This document shows positions 37,486-45,500 of a DNA stretch of 46,739 bases, piece after piece (the stretch's first letter is position 1; the number at the start of each line of letters is the position of its first letter). Source of the DNA: Paraphysomonas bandaiensis. Its lineage: Eukaryota; Chrysophyceae. A program made the translations under genes and the position numbers. The notes under the pieces are model-generated. The model worked only from the letters and a program-made list of their open reading frames with translations, was not told the DNA's origin and did not search any database. The stretch spans positions 1 through 46,739 of the forward strand of contig CBFFRP010000661.1 of NCBI GenBank assembly GCA_965644295.1. Direction: 5' to 3'.

Positions 37486-39294
37486 ATGTCTACTCCGACT
37501 GGTAAAACGAGGAGAGGCGGCAAGAAAACTCCTGGGAAAGATCAGGAAGCCGCTGGTAGTGGTGAAACCAAACAAGATGCTGCTGGAGGTGTTCAGGATG
37601 TCGTTCAGGAGTCTTCTGCTCCAAACATCAATCCAAACCAGGAGATTTTGGACACAGTTCGTGCCATGTCTCAGTCTTTTACAGAGGTGGCTACTGCAGT
37701 ATCTAACCTCAGCAGCAGGATGCAAATATTGGAGGATAGAGTACAAAATGTTGAGGATGGTGAGAGCAGTCAGTCTCAGGCTTCTGTGGGCTCACATCAG
37801 CGGCAAAAGGTTACCAAGCGCACGTCGAAACACAAACGTCAGCCGAGGTATTCCACTCTGGAAAACATGGCTAAGTTTCGCATGATTCCTCAGGAAGATA
37901 ATAGCAACAAGGAGGACGATGGTTCGAATCCCGATGTTGATGGTGATGGTGCTAATGATGTGCCTACCCTCATGGATAACATCTTCAAGGGCAAGAAAGC
38001 GGGCAAGTTATTCAGGGATTTGAAGAAAAGTTCTGAGGTGGCTAGTGCCAAAACAGTTACCATAACTAGAGAGGAAAGGAGGTGTCATGTTCGCATCAAT
38101 GACTTTAAGTTGGGTAAAGTGGCGAAAGCGATCAAAGACATCTTAGAGTTTCAAGAGCAAGAAGAAACTGAGGTGCGAATTCAAAAGGTACTTTCAACCA
38201 GTTTGAAGGCACATCTGCGGAATGTGTACAGCATCACACATGCGCAGCTGGCACAAATGGATGTTTCGGATTTGCTTCTCATTGTGGCTCAGGAGACCAA
38301 GGTGTTCAATTGCGTGGCATTTTATAATGAACTCAGAGATTCCTTGAAACATATCCAGATTATGGACTGGAAGTATGTAAATGCTGTGACTTTTGAGGCA
38401 TTCTATCATCAGCAATTGAACTTGATGCAGTCGTTCCAAACAATGTTGTCTATCATGTTGGTCTCAAACAAAACATGGTGTCCTCGTATCGATGACAAAG
38501 AGTACGGATTGATAAGACTCTTTAAGACTTTGAATGACGGGACCTATGTTAAGTATGTGTTGGGGTGCATGTCGACTAATAAATTTGACTCTATGAGCGA
38601 ATTTTTCAAAGAGTATTCGGCTGTACTCTTGGATCATTATCAAGTAACCATCGCGTACCGACAGTTACCTATGGAGTCGACCACGATGTTTCAACAGAAG
38701 CACGAGGACTATCTTAAGAGGAGAAAGGAACTATTTTCTCAACAGTCCAACAAGCCTTCGTTGAACAGTCGTGTTGATTCTAAACTAAGGGTTTCCCAAG
38801 TGTCACATCTAGATACTTACGATGAGTCTGGAGGAAACTATGACGATGAATGGGTTGATAATGATGGGTATGTACCCAATGATGATGATTTGTGGGATGC
38901 TCCGAGTGAGACTTGGCGGTCCAGCAATCTGGAGGTACATGACGATAAACAAGTCGCTATAATGACAGATGTGAAACCAATGTCGGGTAACGGCGCAGCA
39001 GTTGATGAGGAGCGTCGTGTTAACTCTGATAGGTCTCTGTCAGCCATGCATAGTAGACCAACTGGTGCTCAGAATAGTAAGACCGATAAGTATGGGTGTC
39101 TTAGGAAAATCATGTATGGCAAGTGCGACAAAACAGACTGTCCATATAATCATAATGCGAAATGTCTGTTGGATTCTGCGTCCGAAATGCGGGACAAGAT
39201 CGATGCGTATCTTAAGTCTGCGGGAAGCTCGGAGCAGAGGGACAAACAACCGACCATCTTGAGGAGGGATCACTTCGGTGATTCCCGCCCTTGA
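37486..39294 (+). CDS. Element A gag with coiled coil, capsid and CCCH finger
   Basis: 602 codons from the ATG at 37486, which has ACC before it; an in-frame ATG at 37459 would add nine residues and is less likely. Basic N-terminus (TPTGKTRRGGKKTPGK), coiled coil (about 45-95), capsid (about 195-415, with FYHQQLNLMQSFQTML and WCPRIDDKEYGLIRLF), acidic Asp/Asn/Tyr-rich region, then a CCCH finger (CLRKIMYGKC, DKTDC, PYNH; Cys-x8-Cys-x4-Cys-x3-His). CCCH fingers usually bind RNA; here it takes the place of the usual CCHC knuckle. It ends at UGA 39292-39294, after which pol continues in the same frame. The ORF is intact, which suggests recent activity. Confidence 0.88.
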   Translation: MSTPTGKTRRGGKKTPGKDQEAAGSGETKQDAAGGVQDVVQESSAPNINPNQEILDTVRAMSQSFTEVATAVSNLSSRMQILEDRVQNVEDGESSQSQASVGSHQRQKVTKRTSKHKRQPRYSTLENMAKFRMIPQEDNSNKEDDGSNPDVDGDGANDVPTLMDNIFKGKKAGKLFRDLKKSSEVASAKTVTITREERRCHVRINDFKLGKVAKAIKDILEFQEQEETEVRIQKVLSTSLKAHLRNVYSITHAQLAQMDVSDLLLIVAQETKVFNCVAFYNELRDSLKHIQIMDWKYVNAVTFEAFYHQQLNLMQSFQTMLSIMLVSNKTWCPRIDDKEYGLIRLFKTLNDGTYVKYVLGCMSTNKFDSMSEFFKEYSAVLLDHYQVTIAYRQLPMESTTMFQQKHEDYLKRRKELFSQQSNKPSLNSRVDSKLRVSQVSHLDTYDESGGNYDDEWVDNDGYVPNDDDLWDAPSETWRSSNLEVHDDKQVAIMTDVKPMSGNGAAVDEERRVNSDRSLSAMHSRPTGAQNSKTDKYGCLRKIMYGKCDKTDCPYNHNAKCLLDSASEMRDKIDAYLKSAGSSEQRDKQPTILRRDHFGDSRP

Positions 39295-39296
39295 TG
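39266..39296 (+). promoter_or_regulatory. Candidate UGA readthrough site between gag and pol, element A
   Basis: A hairpin with a TTCG tetraloop (GGG and ATCAC at 39266-39273 pairing with GTGAT and CCC at 39278-39286) ends six bases before UGA 39292-39294. The next codons read TGG TTC GGT GGA, aligning with CTG GTA GGA GGC after the UGA of element B. Confidence 0.5.
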
Positions 39297-39429
39297 GTTC
39301 GGTGGATGTAACGATACAGACAAGGAGGATTCCAATTCTAAAACTCGTGATGAGAATGATGAATGTTCAGTGCATTCTAATATAAATAGATCTGATTATT
39401 ACATGAGAGAACTTGTTGCATTTATCTAG
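39295..39429 (+). pseudogene. Element A pol, first 44 codons
   Basis: In frame with gag after the UGA: WFGGCNDTDKED then a charged stretch and YYMRELVAFI, before TAG 39427-39429. It aligns with the start of element B pol (LVGGVSGTHQDN through HELCAIVGDLV), so it is the start of pol, cut off by the LINE. Confidence 0.55.
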
Positions 39430-39488
39430 CTATTACTTTAGACTAATTGTAACACAAAATATGAAATGCTCAGTTATCTCGGGACTGC

Positions 39489-39520
39489 TTGTGCATTGCT
39501 GCAAGCACCTTGGTGCAACC
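39489..39520 (-). other. Conserved 3' UTR hairpin of the LINE, copy 1
   Basis: GGTTGCACCAAGGTGCTTGC and GCAATGCACAAG, matching 19204-19235 in copy 2. GCAC/GTGC arms can pair. Probable RT recognition site. Confidence 0.5.
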
Positions 39521-39536
39521 ATCCCTTGTTTTAAGT

Positions 39537-42500
39537 TTAGTCTGGTGGTCGTCCTTTGGGTAGTGTATCTGGTGGTCCATATCCGCATGCGAGTCGGGGT
39601 GTGGGGGGTGACGTGCCATTCTGTGGATGTGTGTTAGCGGAGGGTTTGGGAGTACTAGTTGTGGTTGCGGTTCTGTCAGAGATGAGTGTTGTCTGCCTCC
39701 GGATCGGGTTGGCAGGCTTGCGTTGGGGGCGGGGTCTCGTGTGGGGCACGGCTCTGGGGGTGGATGTTGCTTTAAGTAGCTGGAGGATCGTCGGGTTGGT
39801 GGTAGGGTTTGTGTGACATTGTTGTGAGCTGGCATGAGTCGAGGTTGGTGTCATTGCTGTCGCATCGTTACTGTGAAATCGACATCCTCTGTTTTTGAGC
39901 ATGTTTATTCCTCCATTGTAGAGGGGGAGCAGGACTTTGGTGACGGATTTCTCGAGTTTATGGAACTGGTGGTCGTGTAACGTGGTGGAGATGTTGTGTC
40001 CGAAAGCATTTGCCAGTTGCGAGGCTGTTAGTTGTCCGGTCCAGTATCTCTCAACCTGGGGTGTGGTGGGATCCCAGGCAGCCCTCGCCAGTCTCTGTAG
40101 GGCGGTTTGGAACCAGGGGATGGGTTGTCGTTGCCCGTGGAGTTTTGTAAGCTGGGTTTGCTGTGTGTGGAAGGCATGTTCACGTAGTTGGGCGATCTCA
40201 GGGTGTGGACAGTGGAGGAGCATATGCGCCATGTTGTCCAGGTTGTGGTCACAGTCTGTGCATTTGGCTGCTGTTGTGAGTTCGTCTCCATGTTTGCCCT
40301 TGGCCCTATTTCTGCCCATCGCGTATGATTTGTCCCAGACATATGCAGTTTCGCGGATGCGGTCGTGGAATGGGACATAGCAGTTGGGCGAATTATTGGG
40401 CTTGAGGGGATGGAGTTTGTGTGGGAGCCTGGTGCCGCTGCGTGTCCAGTACTGCGAGTCTCGGCTTGCGCTTGCGGGGTACGTGCCGTCACGCGTGAGG
40501 ATGTATTGGTGGAGGTCCCATTGGTGTTGGAGTTCGGTGACATCCCCTAGCATGGGACCACAGTCGGTGTGGAGGAATTTGTCGTATCTTCTCCATTGCC
40601 ATTGGCCGGCAGTGAGGAATTCGTCGATGAGGTGTGTGATCTCAGTCGTGACCACGCTGTAGTTTGTGCCGCCTAATATTTTGTCAATCGCCGACCACTC
40701 TCCACTGGCGGCAGCGTCAGCTATGTAAATGCCATAGTCGTTGTAGGTCCAGTTGTTCCGATCTTGTGTTCGGCGTTCTGGATGGGAGCGGACCCATCGT
40801 ATTGGTCGCTGCCGGTGATTTCCTGTGGCGAGGCATTCGTAAAAGATGCCCTGGGGCTTTGTGCCGAGGGCCCGCCGCCGACGAGAGAGAGCTTCCGTGG
40901 TTCGTGTTTGGACTGCTTGGCAGTCGGTGCACATAGGTACGGTGGGGGATATGAGTTTCGAGAACGTGAGGGCTGCTGACATTGCCAGGGTCTCGTAGGT
41001 GTATGGGGTTATCCCGGGTAAGGTATGCTCGGGGGCTGTAAGTCGAAGGATTTTGGTTATTCCTGTGCTCCAGTTGGTTTTGGGTGGGAGCCAGACAATT
41101 GCTGCCCCCCCATAGTGTGTTGCGTGCTGTACGTGAGCGTCGCCGAGGAGATGAGCAGGAGAGAGGTTTGTGCGAGTGAAGGAACCATCAGTGAAGATGG
41201 CTTGAAAGTCGTGTGGATGATTGTTGTGTAGTTGGAGTTGGGTTTGGACCTTGTCGATGGTTTCTCGGAATTGGGGCGTGGCCGGGGATGGGGGCTGCAG
41301 TCGAATTCCGAGCTGGTGTCCCCATTGGACCAGGCTAGTGATGTACAGGTCGATGTCTGGGCGATTGTGATCGTGACGTTTTAAGATGGATATGGCGGCT
41401 CGCTTGGGTTCCCCCCCCAGGGTGATGGCCCTTTGGAGTGTGTGCCACTTTTGGGTCTGGGCCCATGTGGAGAACTTACGCAGGCCAAGTCCTTTGTATT
41501 TCGTGGGCAGATAGATGAGGGCTGTGGGGTATCCTGGGGGTAGTCGGAGGACCTTCCTGGCTGCTCGTGCAAGGAGTTTGTCTATGTCCAGGTATCTGTC
41601 GTACGTCCAGGAGGCTTTGGTGGCCTTGTAGAGTAGTGTCGGGAGTACTTGTGTGTTAAGCACTAACAGTTTACAGTCTGGGGATGCACATTTGTAGCGT
41701 AGGTGTGTTGCGGAGGTGGTGACGTAGTCGACACACCAGGCATGCGAGTCGGTGTCCTTCGAGGAGAACGGGAGTAGAACTCCGAGGTATTTGGTGGGGA
41801 CTGTGGTGGCTCTAATGGGGATGGTGTGCGGGTTCCAGTTCCAGTCTCTAATGGTTATGGTGGGCTCTGTGTCTAGCATGGCCTCAACTTCAAAGGGGGA
41901 GCCTATTGCAATGCATTCCGTTTTGGCTATGGCGAGCTGCATTCCCGTGAATGCACAGAAGGATGAGAGTCTGTCCGCCTTCATCTGCGCGGTGGCAATG
42001 GAGTTGGTTATTTGGGAGAGGTCGTCCGCGTACGCTTTGTCCTGACTGTCGTCCTTAAGGTCAGACCAGCAGAGAATCATGTCGAAGATGACGATCCATG
42101 CGACTGTGGACTCTGTTCCGCCTTGTGTAACGCCTCTGTTGGCGGAGAAGCCCATGTCGGGGTGTTGGAGGAAGGAACCGTCGGATTGACTTAATTCCTC
42201 TAGGGTTTTGGGATCGATGTGGTCAGCCATGTGCGGTGTCCAGATGTAGGTGCGCCCCTCGCTGTCGAGTTCGCTGAGCCATCTGATCGTGTCTTCTGGA
42301 ACCCCAAGTCTCGCCCACGCGAGTTTGAGGAGGTTAGGTGCAATGGAGTCGAAAGCTTTTTGAAAGTCCCAAAAGGTGCATAGTTTCGCGTTTCCTGTGA
42401 GCTTTGCCAGTTCGGTGGCCGCTAGTACACGAAGGATGGCAGTGTCTGTTCCATGTCTCCACCTGTAACCGTGTTGCGCCGGGTGTAGGACATCATCGTC

Positions 42501-45500
42501 TTCCCAGATTTGGAGGAGTCGGTGGGTAATAATGCGTGTCATCAGTTTACGGAGAACCTCGAGCAAACCGATCGGTCTTAAGTTTTTGAGGGAGGTGTTT
42601 CCCGGTTTCTTGAGTAAAGGGGTCATGACTCTGTCTTTCCACCAGTGTGGGATGTGGCGGTGAGTCCAGAGCGTTTGTAGGAGACCGAGTACTTCTATTT
42701 TGACTTGTGGGGTCCAACTTTTTATCATGTTTGTGGTGACCATGGACGGTCCGGGTGCTTTGTCCTTGGCCATATTATCAAGTGTGGAGTGGAACTCATG
42801 GATCGAAATTTGTTGCCGGAGGGCTTCCTGTATCTTTGCTGAGGTGGATGAGCCGACCTTTGTTTTGCATAGTTTGCGTAGTCCGGAATGATGTTGTATC
42901 GGGATAGCGGAGTTTGGGTGGAGCGGATTGTGTAGGTTCTCACCGGCGGTTAGTTCGCGCCACCAGTTGTCGTCGTAGTGTAGTCTGTGGGCGGTGGGGT
43001 CCATGCCTTTGGGGAATGCGTGGTGTGCCGTGAAGTGCTTGTTCAGGGCTTCCTGTATCTCCGATGGAATGGTGATCGTGGCCCCGTCCTCCAGGGTGAG
43101 GCGGGTGAGCGCTGGTGTCTGCTTCCGCTTTAGTCCGATGGATTGGAGGATCTTGCGTATCTGTTGTGTTTCGAGTTGGGCTTGGAGGGCGTGTGTTCTG
43201 GTGGTCATCCTTTTCCTCATTTCAGCTCGGGCTCTCCCGTGGAGCATTCGCATGAGACTGTCACGGAGGTTGTCGAAGGCTTTGCCCGTGACGTTAGTTG
43301 TGGTCCATGTTAGCATTTGCCTTGGGTCTATCGCGGCCCGGATGATGGCTGTGGGCGGTCGATCGTGGTCCTCTGATGAGCGGTCAAGTGCAGCAGTGGT
43401 GCGCTCCCATCTGCAGATTCCTCTCCGGACGATGCTGTATAAGTATGCGTCGGTGACACGGGGGTGTAGGTGGCCGGATCTGGTGAAGAGCTTGCGTTTG
43501 AGATATACAATCAGGTGGAGTGCCATTTGCAGGACTCTCATTTCGGCGGAGAAGCCATCCTTGAACCGGGATCGTTTTCGCTGGCATTTTGCGTGGATGC
43601 CGTTTTTCTTGGTTCTGTCCGCGTGGCGGGTGTCGTGGGCCGCTTCTAAGGTGATACGATGGAGGAGCGCCAGTTTTATGGCTGCGTTTTCAGCGGGGTG
43701 GGGGTGCGTGGGGAGCGTGGACAATTTGTGGTGATGTTTGTGTAGGTGGGTCTGGAATTCTTCTACCATGTCGTGGTCGGCAGGGTTGATGTTGAGCCGT
43801 GGAGGAATCTGACGGTGCCGTTCCTTGGGAAGGGTTGGTCCTGTACCGCTAATGTCAACCTGGATCCAGACCGGTCTGTGATCAAATGGTGCAGCAGCGA
43901 TGGCATCAGATGTGTGGCATCCATTGCGAGTGTTATGAAAGTGTGTAGGAAGGGGAGAATGTAGTATATGGTCTATTCTGGAGATGCCGCGGTCTTTCCA
44001 GTAAAAGGTGTGGTATGGTGCCTCCTGGTCAAGGGTTTGTATGAGAGGGGCTGTTAGCTGCAGGGATCTTGCTAAACCTCTGAGGTCCCTCTTACCCGTT
44101 TGTCCCTCTAGGGTGGCGTTGAAATCTCCGCCAACTAGTACTGTGTGGTTGTTTGCCCTGGCTTTGGTGATCCATTTGGACAGGATGTTCGTGAGGATGT
44201 CATAGGGTCCCGTGGCGCCGTTCCTGTGAGCATTCTTGCCGAAGGCTTTTAGTGATGCCCATAGTGTGCAGGGTCCATCGGTCGCAGGCTTGGGGGGGAG
44301 GTACACTCCTATGGTAGTGAATCTTTCTTCTCTGTTAGGTCTGCCGGTGTGAAATTCGATTCGGGAGATGAGCCCTAATCCAGTGCAGTCGGAGCCTGTG
44401 TGGCGGACTCTTCCTTTCCACGCTTCGCTGATCACTGCAATAGTTCCTCCCATGTGCGGATCGTTGGGGCCCTGTTTCCGCGTTGAGTTGAGAAAGTTGC
44501 AGACAAGAGCCCCTGGAATCTGGTCCTGGATGTAGTCAGCAAGGTATAGTGCCTGGTTTTGTGACAGGCGGACGTCGAGCAGGTAAAGACAGTCTATTTG
44601 GTGTGTGCGTATGTAGTGTAGGATAGCTTCGATTTTTCCAGGGTTGTTGGAGGGGTTACCGTTTACGTTCCATGTGGAGAATATGAAGGTCGTAGTACAT
44701 GACACCAGGCTGTGGTTCGGCTCTGGGGGTTTGGGTGTCGCCTGTGCATGTGATTGCTTACTGGCGATGAGGTCTTGCCACTCCTGCGTGCAGAATTCAA
44801 CGTCGTCAGCGTATGCCTCTCTCGCTTGTAGTAGGATCTCAAGCGGCCACTTGGGGTGTTGCCAGTATCTGTACCCGTAGTGTACAAGTAGTTCCTCGTG
44901 AGTCGCAATGTTCCGTGTGGTTCTGATGTAGATTTTGTCTTTTTTCGTGTGGAATTCTACATTAGCAGCCCTGGCCTGTAACGGATCATTGATGTACCCC
45001 GCTGCGCATAGTATACTTTTGCTTCGTTTGTCCCTTGCGTCTATCGCAAATGTACCTTTCGCGTCTTGCACGAGGTAGTCGGAAGTGTAACCGGTGGACC
45101 TGGCTTCTGTTATGGGTAGGCGGTGTCCAGTGTACTCAGAAATAATGGTATGGGCAGGGATTGGTTCCCCCGCATATAGGGCGTTCCCCTTGGTAACTGT
45201 GTCTGCCGTGCCCACTAGTACCTTGTATCGTAACGTTGTGTCCCAGGTGAGCGGGAGGGGTGGGTGGGCCGTTTGGAGTAGTGTGTTGAAAGTAGCCCGT
45301 GGGCGGTATATGGCGTGTGTTTGGACTTCGTCGGGGTCTTCTGCGTAGGAGCTTGTGGTGCGGGCTGTACGGGCAGGCTGTTTTCGCGTGGGGACGGGCG
45401 TTGGGTTCCGTGCTTTCTTTCCTTTGGCTCTCCTTGCTCCGGGGACATCTCGGAGGTGAGGAATGCGTGGCGGCGCGTCAGGTGGGGAACTGCCCGCTGT

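Larger units (their letters stand above)
35961..39429 (+). mobile_element. Element A, copy 3: 5' LTR, leader, gag and first pol codons
   Basis: Inserted in element D. Contains a full 1006-bp LTR, a 507-bp leader, an intact gag and 44 codons of pol before it meets the 3' end of the LINE near 39430. The 3' half would lie beyond the LINE, outside the window. It is almost identical to the inverted fragment at 2232-4054 where they overlap. Confidence 0.85.

Noticed and set aside
2232-37789. The inverted A copies as terminal repeats of one giant DNA transposon
   Set aside because: Each copy has LTR, leader and gag in the order of an LTR element, and the outer ends are gag interior, not shared termini with a target duplication.
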